Shown piece by piece: positions 1-11,592 of a stretch of DNA of 64,000 nt. The notes under the pieces are model-generated. The model did not search any database. It saw only the letters and a list, made by a program, of their open reading frames with translations, and had not been told where the DNA came from. The stretch is from contig MBPM02000005.1 of assembly GCA_001695595.3 (NCBI GenBank), forward strand, positions 248,001 to 312,000, given 5' to 3'. Made by a program: the position numbers and the translations under genes. This DNA is from Plasmopara viticola (taxonomy: Eukaryota; Oomycota; Peronosporomycetes; Peronosporales; Peronosporaceae). The first letter of the stretch is position 1. The number at the start of each line of letters is the position of its first letter.

Positions 1-2158
1 CAAGGCAGGTGAGCTCCAATCTACATGAGATCAGAGGTTTTGAGCAACACGAATCTCTTGACTTCTTGGCTAGATCAACAGCCAGAACTTTTTGAGGGTT
101 GGTGATTTACCAGCAATCTCTCTTGATGATACAAACACATCCTGACGAAGATGTATTGGGACAGCCTTATCTTCAGCATAAGTTGCGTCTGGGATCAATG
201 ATCCCCCATAAAAACTCCCACAAGTTTAGAATTTAGACATAGATTTAGCCTTATATTGACATGAAGTACGGTTACACCATGATACCACGAGCTCGGCAGT
301 GACTTCTACGTTAAACAATTGGTAAGCAAAGGCATGATGGGAATTTCGAATCTGTGCACTCGACACTGACTTTCTGAGCTCAAGTATTGGACGAGAAGTG
401 GTGACCTGGCCTTGCCTATAGAAAGCTGAGCAATACAGCAGTACCTGTACTAATATCTTCTTCGAGGCAGGACGTTTTGCTTTACGATATGTCCGAGTGC
501 TCGATGTATAGTGCACTGAAGTTGGTAGATAAATACTAGGAAGTGTGAATAAGAAAGTTTCTTGTGCCCCACACGGCGATTAGTACGCCTAGTGGTGTTG
601 GTCACTTATGTCACAGCGGCTACTCCGTGTCGGGTATTGGTGATCACTCAATTGTTTCGACAGTCACGTTCGGATAAGGATGACGACATATCAGTCCACT
701 TTGATTTTGAAAGAGATCGACCAGCTCTAGAGATCTACTAAGACCATACAAGGCGTTAATAGCTGATTAACATTGTACCAACATTGACAAATGCGTCTTT
801 GCAGAAGACTTTCTTAAGTCCTCGGCTGCTACATATGACACGAGCAGGTCTCGAAAAAAGTGAAAGTTGGTTTGGCCTGCCTTTGTCGTGCTCTTTAAAC
901 ATTTCAAGGAAGTAATTAGGCATTAACAGTCGTCTGCCTGTGTACAGTGTTGGCTATTTCGAGTAGTGGCTAGTCTATAAAAAGAGGACATTTAGTGGTA
1001 TTGGGAGGACCAGCACGAGGTTGCTTCAGATAGCATCAAGAAATGCCTCCAGCAGGCACCTGTTCTGGCTCTGTTGTACTAGACAAAGAGATCAAGCGTC
1101 CTTGATGACATTTTGACTATGACATCGGACGCACACTAATGCAACTTGATGAGGATGGACATTAGCAAGTCATCTTGTTCCACTCCAGGCAGTTTTATGT
1201 TGCTGAGCATGATTGTTATGTTCCTGATAAGGAGCCATTTGTCATGAGTTAAACGCTGGTAAAGATTTGAGTGCACATTTCGGGTTCCAAGCCGTTCGCG
1301 GTCGATTCAGATCTTTTATCTTTCAGAGGTGGCCGTAAGAACGCCCTATCCGTTCCAAAGAATGACAATGCGGCTGTCTGTTCTTGCGGATTGCAGCTTT
1401 CACGTTGAGTACGAGCCAATTTGCTTGCTGTCGGTCTTATGTGCGGACTAAATTGTTTATCTAGGACGTGAAGAATTTGTCGGATGTAAGTAATCATAAT
1501 ATAACTTAGGGCTATTAGTGCGGTTTTTTATCGCTGGTGAAATTTTTAATGTCGGGAATTAATCCCTCGACAACGACCACAGTTGTATCACTATGAGTGA
1601 TCAGACAGTCTTCTCAATTATCCACCAGACATAACCCGCTTTGTTGCTGTAAATGGCTAAGACCTACAACAAAAAATGTATAGAGGCATACGATGCGCAA
1701 TTAGCGGCCACTTAGGGCAAAATAGTCCATTTGACTCGGTCTTTAAATCGCATTGGTTGCGACACATTAACAAGAAACTGTTTGAGTATGGGGGGCATGT
1801 TGGATCTAGAGCTCACGAACACACGTCGAATCCTTAACAGATTTTGCCACTATCGTAAGACTGTTAACAGTCAACATGCCTTGACGTTGGTGCTATTATG
1901 CCGAAGGTTGCTGACATGACGGGCTTAGTAGTACTGTTGTACACTGTGTGTATTTGGCGCCTGCTACAGCCACCATTTTAAGCAAGACCGTTTCTTGATA
2001 CAATATCGGATTGTCATGGCCTTCCACTTACAACGGCGTCGGATAGGGATACACACTTTACCGCCGCGTTTGGTTAAAAACTATTTTAGCTCTTAAAAAC
2101 CGTTTGGTTATATAGACAAAAGACTGTATCTAGGTAAAAAAAAAGTAACTGTGTACTC
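1..2158. other. AT-rich stretch without a supported gene
   Basis: Both strands carry only short open frames (under 100 codons) interrupted by many stops. None shows a recognisable domain, signal peptide or splice structure. The base composition and frequent stops suggest old, decayed repeat DNA. Confidence 0.6.
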
Positions 2159-2300
2159 GAAGACAAATTGCGCAATACGTACGTCGAGGCGCCGCATTCG
2201 TGAGCTGGCATGTTGTCTATGGCTGAATTTGCACTCAACAACGAGGTTCACGCATCTGCGTCCTTAGCGCTCTTATAGATTGCTAGGACACCTCGGATCT
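2159..2300 (+). pseudogene. Ty3/gypsy integrase relic
   Basis: One frame reads EDKLRNTYVEAPHS, a stop, then AGMLSMAEFALNNEVHASA and a second stop. The block AEFALNN.VHAS is a hallmark of the C-terminal part of the integrase core in oomycete Ty3/gypsy elements, where it follows an L(E/D)D(T/K)LR segment, and the spacing here fits. In-frame stops lie at 2201-2203 and 2276-2278. No flanking pol sequence or LTR is recognisable, so this is a short decayed fragment. Confidence 0.7.
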
Positions 2301-5300
2301 CCGCTTGTTGTTCGAAGCACAACTGGTCATGAGATGATCGAGAACCCCTTTTTCCAAGTTTTTTTTATTAAATACCAGTTTTCTTTCAATAAGACCCCTA
2401 AGTTCTGATATTTGATCAGCAGGGTAAAACTTGCGATTGCATTTGCTCGACTAAATAATTGAAGCATTAAAATGGCTTCCAAACGACTACCAAATGGTCG
2501 ATGCGATTTAGGTATGGAAGTGGCAGGCACTTCGTCTGTATGCCGCAGCCATTGGGTAGCACAGTAGCGTTTGGCTATGCCCGCGCTCAGGTCTTATGCC
2601 CCCTCCACCTGGCTTGATGACACGCTGACGCTAAGCCATCTTAAAGGCGAATTTGCTTCAACCCAACGCCCAAGGGCGTAAAGTATTACGCTTTATGAGA
2701 CACGATATTAACTGCCTCATCCTTAAAGATCAAACAATTTTTTAAGTCGGTTTTCATACTGGATTGTGGTGGCGGCAGTGCTGAGATGTTCCCCGAATCA
2801 CCACTGTCTTTTGAAATTTACGCCACCAAATACAATACTAAAGATTAATTTGATGTAGTGCTTGTAGTACGCATAGCCAACGTAAGGTTGAACTAAAACA
2901 GTGATATCTCTTGGATCGAGCTCCTTTCATATATGCCAAGTTACTCTGCAACAGCAGGCAGTGCGTATTTTGCGGTTAGGTCGCGCTGGCTTCTATTTGT
3001 GGAAACATTTGAAAGCTTATGAGCGCGTGTGTGGCCTCAGTAGATTCTCCAGTAGCTCCTAAGACTGAATACTTACATTCCTTGTTGTCGTCGCGCGAGC
3101 TAACGCTCACCTCAGCGCCTACAGGTGCACCCGTAACGCTTACAAGCCACGGCACGCAATCTACACTGCAGGTTTGGTGGTCTACACATCGCCAGATCGC
3201 TTTACGCAATTTGTAGAAGAAATATCGACGCTACGTGCGCCCAGACTGCGGGAGGGTGAGCACTAGGGTAACGTGTTTAGCTCTATAGACGCAATACGAG
3301 GCGTTCAGTTGGTAGCCTCGTCAAGCCACGACTTACAAGTTTGTGTCGACTTTGTACATCCTGGTAGTGACGCTGAGACGCCAGGTATACATCCAGCAGC
3401 GCTCTTGATCGACATTAATCGAAAATCGATGAGCTGCGTAAGTCTGCAGCGCGTTCTGGGACTGAGATGCTCTTTCAACTATAAATGATTTAAGGCTTGC
3501 CGCCCACGACGCAGACGCAGCCTATGAAGCAGTCAGAGCCTTTTTAATTATATATGTAGTCTTTGCAAGAGCATTTATTGCTGCTGACGTACGCACAACA
3601 GGGATATATCCGCATCGTGGCAATCTATGGTTTCTAGAAATCGAAGGTAGTGATATTTTCATATCACTCTAGAGACAAAGCTTCGTGCCTAATGTGAGAT
3701 TGGTCTCTCCGTTTCGATGGGAGGATTCATAGTTGATCTCTAGACCTATATATAAGCATTTCTCCAACTGAATTTACCATGCTTTTCGGATCCATCAGGA
3801 TCATTTCGTCCAGGTGCAACTTAAGCTGTCTGAAAAGTTGATATAAAACATCTGTCAAAACGAAGGATATATCCATGTCTTTTGAAAGCTATCTCTGAGA
3901 AATTTCTAGCTTCTTATCGCGTTTAAGATTTGCAACCGACAATATGACTATAGGTCTCAAGAGGCTGGCTATTTGGCAGTGCCTACAATTAAAGCGCACT
4001 TGCGATAGCACCTACTGAAAGGGATCAGAGACAGTAAAATTAGTTTAACACATATAGGGACCGAAATATTTTTCTCGATCAAATAGGTAGGGTTGGCCAC
4101 AAGAGCCATAGTCAATGACGATCAGGTGCGCGTGGCATTAACACTTTGTCTTCTGGTCGTTTAAAACAGAAAGCTGGGCACTCACTGTTAAAGTCAATTC
4201 ACCTGAGTGTTTTGCATCCTACATCACATAATGGAAATATCTGAAGCAACACTCTTTTTTGCAGCTTTGAACTTCGTCAGCGTTTTCCCGCTCCCTTGGC
4301 TAAAAGCGCAAGTTCGATGATCATATTAATTAACAAAGAGAGGTCATTGCTTTCAATGCCTGAGCGGTAGTTCCCGAACAAGTTGAAGTTATCGTGCTCA
4401 TGAATAGACAACGTTTTGACTCGATATATTTAAATATAGATAGCTACATCAAAGAGGCGATTTAAATTGTATCTTGAGATAAGGACGGTCACAAACAGGC
4501 TTGCCCGTCTGATATGTAGTGAAACGGCTGTCTTTCGATTCACAGAATATCCGATTTACAGAACATTAAAAACTGGTGTCCTTGGGTCCACTAGAATGAC
4601 CCAAATCGAACCTCTGTTTCACGGGATTGAACAACTGTTCCTTATGACCTTGCTTCGCCAATCTTTTTCAAGCTTGTGACAGCATGCCTCATACTCGCCC
4701 AAGAAAAAAACAAAAATGAGTTCTGGCTGTTGCAAATCTCATTCTACATAGCCAGGTATTGTTCGACCGTAAGGACATTTCAATCGTTTCCTTGACCAGC
4801 TAAATCGAATCTGACTAATAGCCGCTTCTTTCTTATAAAGTATTGCACTAACAATCTGTTTTACGCAATTGTCGGCGGGCGCGCAAAATTCCTCAACGCG
4901 CCGGAGTTTACTAAGACTCGGAATGATTTCACTAATTATTATATCTCGCTCGTATATCCAATCGTCCACCTCCGCTGCTTTTTCCATAAAGAGCTGACAA
5001 GACATCAGAATGCTTAGCCTTAAGGGGTGTACAACTCTTTGAAAACTTGAATTTACTCTCAATTAAATTCACTGTCTTTACTGCTGATCAGCATTTCTTG
5101 TGTTCCGAGGATACGGCTTTGATCAGTGACCTTTCGACGATCTCAGGCGAAGTGAAGGCTTACTTTATCAGTTTCTTCGCAACAAGCGCAAAATATGTGC
5201 CTTGCTTGATGCAGCCGTGGCAGATTATATCGCTTTCATCGGCAACTATAAAGTTTACTGGTATTTGACTCGATCCAGCAAACTTCCGTAAGCACAACGC

Positions 5301-6452
5301 TGTCTGGACCTGTACTTCCCTAAAAGAGCAATCTAACTCGCGTCTTCATCGTTGCTACCAACCATTACCAAATAAAGTACAAAGCAGCCTCCCCTTAGGC
5401 CGTTCATGACCACAATCGCCTTGACTTAAACAAATATGGTGCTTAGTCTACAAAGGCAGTCAACTTTATAATTTGTGAGCCTACTCATGAAAGTTATGCC
5501 TACATTTAAACCAAGCAAGGGTGGGCTCTGGCGAAATCAAGATCTTTGGAAGGAGCGATGTTCTCAAGTACTACTTTATGAGCTCTGGGGCACGAAACAC
5601 TCAGGTGTAGTGGCTCTACGGATCAGTGCTCGTCTTTTAGCCCAGGCTCCTAGCAAACGTGGTCATGTCTACCTCCTTGATATAAAAGATAGAGCAAAAA
5701 TCACAATTTTTTTCAACAAATCTACCACGAGCACGGAAGCTTGTGCTGCCTAATCCATATAGTGTAGACTTTGCTCGCAGAGTTCAAATGTCATGAGGCG
5801 TTCCAGCTAGGGAAGCTCCAGCCGCACCCACCACAGATGGGGTAACAGAGTACCTTTAGCGGAGAAAGTGGTTAGAAAAGTACTTAATTTCTTGAGTAAA
5901 GACTGCTCGCTCTTCCAGTCTCTATAGAGTGTACTGCTCAACAGAATGCAAATTACTCAATCAATGACTAAATCGTTTTGAGATACTGATTCTTAATTGG
6001 CTTTCTATTGCAGGGTACTTTCTCTATAAAGGTAGTAAAAATTGAGTGGTGACTAGCGAAGCCACTCACTTTTTACCATTCACCACTTACACTTTTTAAG
6101 AAACCATGTATACAATTTGCGTTCTCCGATTGGCCACATGTATAGCACCATTCAATGTGAGCTCTGTAATAATACAGATGCGACGCGAGCCCTCAACAAA
6201 ATTACTTCGGCGTCTAGAACATCATTTAGGCGTCCTGAATCGCCACCAAGAACTTACCAGTGATATACAAAGATTTTGGTATTCCAACTTTTAAATACTT
6301 CTTCGCAAAGTTTATGCAGCGCTGGTACAATGAAAATTAATGCCAGGCTTTTTTATAATCTTAACAGGTTTCTTCTTGTTGTCGCACCACGAATTATTTA
6401 CAAATAGACAAGCTTCTTAAATGGCAATCTCAAGCGTCTGCAAACATTGACA
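2301..6452. other. AT-rich stretch without a supported gene
   Basis: Only short frames are present. The longest (about 4739-5062 minus and 5475-5753 plus) have no domain I recognise. This is probably decayed repeat sequence. Confidence 0.55.
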
Positions 6453-6695
6453 TCAATCAGCCCGACCAGCACTGTACCCGCTCATTACTGCTCTTTGGAG
6501 CAGCGTCAACTCATTTCCACGACCTTTAACCTCTATACGACGCATCTGCAAGCCTTTACAGCAAATAATTGGACCACTGGACCCGCTAGTCACTGCCCTT
6601 TGTAGCGGCGTCAGCCCATTTTCACAACCATTTCCCTCTAGATAGGCGCCTTTTTCCTCGCTTGCCGTTCGATTGCAGGCTATTATTGTGTGCAT
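6453..6695 (-). pseudogene. Ankyrin-like repeat fragment
   Basis: An 80-codon frame contains two copies of an approximately 35-residue unit with the core NGLTPLQRAVTSGSS and NELTLLQRAVMSGYS. This resembles the turn and first helix of ankyrin repeats (consensus G.TPLH.A...G). The DNA itself shows a 105-bp period: 6470-6537 resembles 6575-6642 at roughly three quarters of positions. No neighbouring exon or further repeat is visible, so I read it as a detached, decayed piece of an ankyrin-repeat gene. The family assignment is an inference from a short motif. Confidence 0.3.
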
Positions 6696-9046
6696 TTTTC
6701 GAGCTGGAGTGATAATTTGTTTCTAAATACACTTATTATGCAAGCTTTGTATCTCTATCTGACTCCAGCTGTTTAGGAGTGGTCATTAGCGAAATGTGAG
6801 TAATGCCTGGCTGGCGGCTCCGACCAAATTTCAGCTCTACAATCTAGTTACTTACACTTGTACTTGTTGGTATCTGTCTAATCATATAATTTGTAGCTCG
6901 ATTTAAATTGATAAAACCCTACGAGTTACAATCTCTACAGCTTTTAACATAAAACACGGCTTGATGTAACGAACCAGTATGCGCCCTATTTAGGCATATA
7001 ACTACAGCAGCCCGCTGCAACCATTCTGCGAGGTGTACTGACTGCCATGAGAAGTGTAATCACATTCATAATTTGCGTCTTGTGATATTCATTTACAAAC
7101 GCTATATAAAGTAACAACGTCTTCCCTTAGATTTACCATTTGTGCATTTTTTGGCTTTTTATGAGCAAGAGCTAGTATTTACTTTCTGTTCAATCAAAAA
7201 ACGGTGATCTTGAAGATCGTATTATGCTGACCCTTTCTTTCTTCGCAAACAAGCTGTTCCTAAGTTTGCACCGCTTACGTGCCAATATAAAGAGAGACAG
7301 ATTTTTTTGCCTGACACGAGATTAATCTTGTGTGATTTTTATCTGCTACATGTTTGATGATCGGTCTCTAGATACCACATCCGACAACAAAGGCATTACT
7401 GAGGCGTTTTACTCTGGCACCGATCTTTTGCATAACGTACGCTACCTTATAACCCTATCCAAGAGATCGCTCATTTAGAAGTTCGAAGAGAATGTACTTT
7501 AGTTGACTTGGATCAATCATAGGGCGTTTCGAACGTGCAAAGTACTCTGCACATTAGGGATGGAAACGTGATCCCATTTAGCCATGTAAAGTGTAAGTAA
7601 GCTGCGAAGCCCTGTATAATTGCCACGCTAATTGGAGTGAAGTTTGGACTTTTAAGCCACGGCATGCTCGATATCAAAGCACACTTGTGCATGTCATCCA
7701 TTGTGTCAGATTTGCAGCTCAGTGTATCAATGCAATTGAGACTTTAAAATCCTCCTACTAGCCATTCTACTTACACTTTTTGCCCTCTCGCACGATTCCG
7801 GTCAGGCTTTACAGTTGACCGCAATTTAAAGCTTAGAAGGCTTAAATTAGGTGATAAAAAAACGTCTTCAAGCATGAGCGACCAGCAAACTATTTCTGTA
7901 GACTTCTCCTTTCAGCCCTTTTAGTCTATCGTGTGCTAGCTGTAGCAACTATGCACCTTTCATAAATATAGCTTTACACCAGATGCGCGCTAAAACCTGT
8001 TTCTTCTCACCATATTCCTGGTTCAATAAATGCAGCTTAGTGCAGTATATTGACCCTTTAGACCTCTGTAGAAGACGAATGTTTATTTTGGCCTCAGATA
8101 CGGCTCATAGGCCTTGTCTTGCTGCAGCCGTAGCAGTCTGCAAGCTAAGAGATAGAACACCCAGCGATTATTATCCTTCAGGTCGACAGATTAACTAGCC
8201 AAGCAATTTGAAATAGCAAGCCTGTTTATGGTTGAAATACTCTTTAAGATTGATATAAATTGCACCTTCCAATATCAGTTTGTAGAGAAATTGCATCCGA
8301 GACGTGTCTATTTTTAAAGTCTCAATAAGAACAATGTTTTTAAGGAAGTGCGCCAGCAGGAGAGGCTATAAATAACATTGACTTGCGACGTGGAAGAGCG
8401 CGGAAAGCACATCAAGATTCTAAACAAGGACGATACACTTTTAAGCTAGCTCAATTTATTTTATCAAACGTTTTCTTGCTCTTTTTTCTGTAAATAAATA
8501 CCTTAAGTTTCATAGAACTAGGTCGTGCAGACATTAAAACCGGTCGAGCTGAGATCAGAGATTCAAGCTTTAGACACAGAGCTCAAACGACTTAATGCAA
8601 TTGTGCTGTGCAGCGGACGGGAGCAATGCGAAAGCAGCTACCCTAGAATTCTCAATAGTTTGTCTTTGAGCCCGCGCGTATTGTGCGTCCAACAAATGTA
8701 CAGCCCTTTTGTAACAATTTGATCAGTAAACTCTTCTTCAAAAGCTTCCAGGTTCTCAACATCTTAAACTCACCTAATTTTGTAGGAGTGACAGTCAAGT
8801 ATTATGTCAATTGAATTAGTATTCTATTGTAAGCTTCTATCTCCTCATCGATATTGCGAGACTAAATGTCTTTTTATCCTTATCAATGCGTGTTTCATTT
8901 TATATCCAGCCTCGAAATATCGAAGAGGCCTTATACCCGGGCTTAACCCCAACGACACAGTTCTTTGGGTGCGTATGTGTGCCACGCGAGCTTAAAATGT
9001 AGGAAGGTCGTATATAGGGCAATGCGATGGGCTGGATGATGACACA
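6696..9046. other. AT-rich stretch without a supported gene
   Basis: No coding frame longer than about 70 codons and no domain could be recognised on either strand up to the target-site duplication of the MULE. Confidence 0.55.
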
Positions 9047-9057
9047 ATAATAACGAG
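9047..9057. repeat. Left target-site duplication of MULE
   Basis: The 11 bases ATAATAACGAG directly outside the left terminal inverted repeat match TTAATAACAAG directly outside the right one (11231-11241) at 9 of 11 positions. MULEs normally create 9-11 bp duplications. Confidence 0.65.
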
Positions 9058-9149
9058 GGAAACCTTAATTTTCACTCACCCTTTCTTTAATTTTCACTCA
9101 CTCGTTGATCAATTGGTCAGATTTAGCATTTTTGTAGTGCGCCACACTT
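9058..9149 (+). repeat. Left terminal inverted repeat of MULE
   Basis: The 92 bases are the reverse complement of 11139-11230 with only scattered mismatches. The strongest shared block runs from the inner part of the repeat through GATCAATTGGTCAGATTTAG to GTAGTGCGCCACACTT. Confidence 0.85.
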
Positions 9150-9254
9150 ATCCAAACACTTTAAACGCATGTATTTCGACATTTTTTATCAAGGCTCAAT
9201 TTTATCAGGCTGGGAAAGCGCAACCTTGATTCGCGCAAGGTCTAGAGTTGTGCC

Positions 9255-10739
9255 CTACTTGATTGCAATTGCGACATCTTCGTCGCGGTGGAGCATTTCC
9301 ACATTCTCCACGTGCTTAAAGTGCGATGGGTTACGCCTGGTAGAACCGGATGGTCTACCGCGCGCTTGAACACGCACTGGCTCCTGCAGAGTAACTGTTA
9401 AAACATCAAGAATATGATGGAGAAGCATTCTCTTGTCTTGATTATCAGCAATTGCATACTGATGCCTGAGTTTGTTTAGAGCGTCTTCAATATTCGGCGG
9501 AATATTGGCAGCCTCTACCAGTATAGCAGGTTGAACGAGATGCCAATGTTGATCGAAGTCGTCAACCGCAAGTGGCTCTGTGCGACCAAGCAGAACGTGG
9601 CGGCAAGGATGTCCCCTTGTCGGAGTAAGCAACATAGCACAAACGACACGATCATTACCGCGAATCCCATCGATATAGCGCTGGGTGTACTCTTGATGCA
9701 GCCCTCTGCTTGGTATGCTTTTGGATGATTCCAGCAAGCTGATTGTCGCAGGCTAGCTTTACTGCAACGTCAACGGTCAATAAAGCTCCCATTGAGCTGG
9801 CAATCCATCATTTGAGACCGCGTGGGCACTCTCTGCGCGGTTGATAGTTACATATCCGAAATGGGGTTTGTTAGGTAAGAAAGCCGACACAAATCGGACC
9901 TTCCAGACGAGCCAGATTTCCTCGATGTAACGCATGACTTGAGGATAATTTGAGAGTTCCTGCTGCATCGCTGCAAGTTGGTCTTCGTAGCCAGCAATGG
10001 TTTCTTGACGGACAAGGCGATGCCATTGCCTTGAAAATTCCTCCCATGCCTCGTTTGTTTCTCAAATGCTCGTTTTTGTCTTGCTAGGATATTCTTACTA
10101 ATATGCCATCGGCAAAGTAACCAAACAGCATTTGAAAAAGCCCTTTCCAAAGCAATCATCAAAGCAAATTTTCCTGTCCGTCATAAAGGTGCCGGTGGCT
10201 CACACGCCGAATTACTGGAAATCATCGGCGATATGGGACAGTGCCCACACGTAAACAGCCGTGTGCTCACTTTTCATAAAGCAATACACAAACGTAAAGG
10301 TATTGTTTGTTGCCGTGACGCCGATAATATGAAGCAGGGGGAAGCCATACTTGTTCGTTTTGTAAGTTGCGTCAATAATCCAAACGCGGTTGGCACAAAA
10401 ATGTTGGCATATTTCTTTTGCCGACGTTGAGATAATAAGCAAATGCGTGAGCTTCTGGTCCGCACCATGCTGTGTGAAATACAGAGTCTTGCTTGCGAGG
10501 TTGTCGAACAAAGCGGTCAAAGGTGTTCGCCCTGCTAACAAACTATTTCGCTCCGCTATGCGAAAGTTGTAAACGTCCTGTGCAGTCGAAATAATGCTAT
10601 CATTTTGGCGCAGCGAGGTAATGATGCGCCCAGGAGTCACCCCGGCACGTCCCAGAGTCAAAACAGCTGCATTTTGCTCTTCCGTCAATCGTCGTCCTTG
10701 TGAATGCGCTTAAACGTGCACAAATGGCTCATGATTGTG
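9255..10739 (-). pseudogene. MULE transposase, frameshifted
   Basis: Reading the minus strand, the N-terminal end shows VEVDNGEHNHEP (HNHEP at 10725-10739), the last zinc ligands of a FAR1-like DNA-binding domain. It is followed by LTEEQNAAVLTLGRAGVTPG and a catalytic core with the first Asp in WIIDATYKTNKYGFPLL (frame 10212-10688). The second Asp lies in MTDRK near 10180, followed by LLCRWHISKN in another frame (9848-10162). The third acid is in TINRAESAHA (frame 9777-9968). The C-terminal frame 9255-9737 ends with GRPSGSTRRNPS, typical of the tail of these proteins. At least three frame changes and several stops separate the pieces, so no full transposase can be made. Confidence 0.85.
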
Positions 10740-11138
10740 TTCTCCGTTGTCGACTTCCACTTTCCGAAGTCCGCCCTCTAGCCGTATGCTTGCGGCAAAT
10801 AAACAACCAGTTGCCTTGATCGTTCCCACGCGCACCCTTTCTCTATCCGGATTTTGCTCCTTTCTCGTACGTCGTCCTTTGAAGCAATTTAGATAAGGGC
10901 CTTAACGGCGCCATCCCTTTTATTCCCAACCTTTCTGGTGTGTAACACTACAACTGCATATCCTTCTGATAAAGGATGGGAAAGCACGGCATCTTTTGCC
11001 TTCTCTAAGAATTGGTAAGAAAGTGCGAGAGGGGGAGCTAGGTTGTTTATTGTGGGTGGTTAGTAGGATATGGGTGCGTAGAAGGATGTGGGAGTAGAAT
11101 GTGAGAGTAGAAAATGAGTTTAGTAATGAGTTTAGACC

Positions 11139-11230
11139 AAGTGTGGCGCACTACAAATATGCTAAATCTGACCAATTGATCAACGGGTGAGTGAAAATTA
11201 AAGAATGGGTGGGTGAAGATTAAAGCTTCC
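11139..11230 (-). repeat. Right terminal inverted repeat of MULE
   Basis: Inverted partner of 9058-9149, the same 92-bp length. The few differences between the arms show the copy is not recent. Confidence 0.85.
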
Positions 11231-11241
11231 TTAATAACAAG
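11231..11241. repeat. Right target-site duplication of MULE
   Basis: TTAATAACAAG matches the 11 bases flanking the left arm at 9 of 11 positions. Confidence 0.65.
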
Positions 11242-11592
11242 AATATAAGTCTTAGCCATTGATGAAAGTCAATTGTTAATCCCGATTAACAAGTGCAGTA
11301 AATTGAACGAAATAATCAAGACAGTGTTTGTCCTACTTCTCTTGACACCTGGTGCGTGTTGAGGCTCTCGAAATTAATTTCAAGACATACGTGTGCTTTA
11401 AAACATGTTAGACTCGGTAAGTCTACGCGGAGTCTCCAAAATTGCAATGTTATGTTTGACCGGAACCTCAGAAATATCTTTCTGAAGTCGTGTAACAATC
11501 GGTCGAATATCCACAATATTTTTGTATTATCCAAAGAAAGCGGCTTCGTGGGCAGGGAACTCCAGGAAGTACAAGTATTTGTCGAATTTCGT
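11242..11592. other. Interval between MULE and effector relic
   Basis: This stretch contains short frames on both strands. The minus strand may hold further decayed C-terminal sequence of the adjacent WY effector relic, but I could not align it convincingly to the intact paralogue. Confidence 0.4.

Larger units (their letters stand above)
9058..11230. mobile_element. MULE (Mutator-like) DNA transposon
   Basis: This 2,173-bp element is bounded by 92-bp inverted repeats (9058-9149 and 11139-11230) and by an imperfect 11-bp direct repeat of the target. It encodes, on the minus strand, a broken MULE transposase with a remnant of the FAR1/WRKY-GCM1-type zinc-binding domain. Long inverted repeats, an approximately 9-11 bp duplication and a transposase of this family are the defining traits of Mutator-like elements. 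The internal gene is frameshifted, so the copy could move only if supplied with transposase from elsewhere. It lies just beyond the 3' end of a dead WY effector gene. Confidence 0.85.

Noticed and set aside
4739..5062. 107-codon minus-strand frame
   Set aside because: It has plausible composition but starts at a non-ATG codon, lacks a domain and has no partner exon. I could not tell it from chance or decayed transposon sequence.
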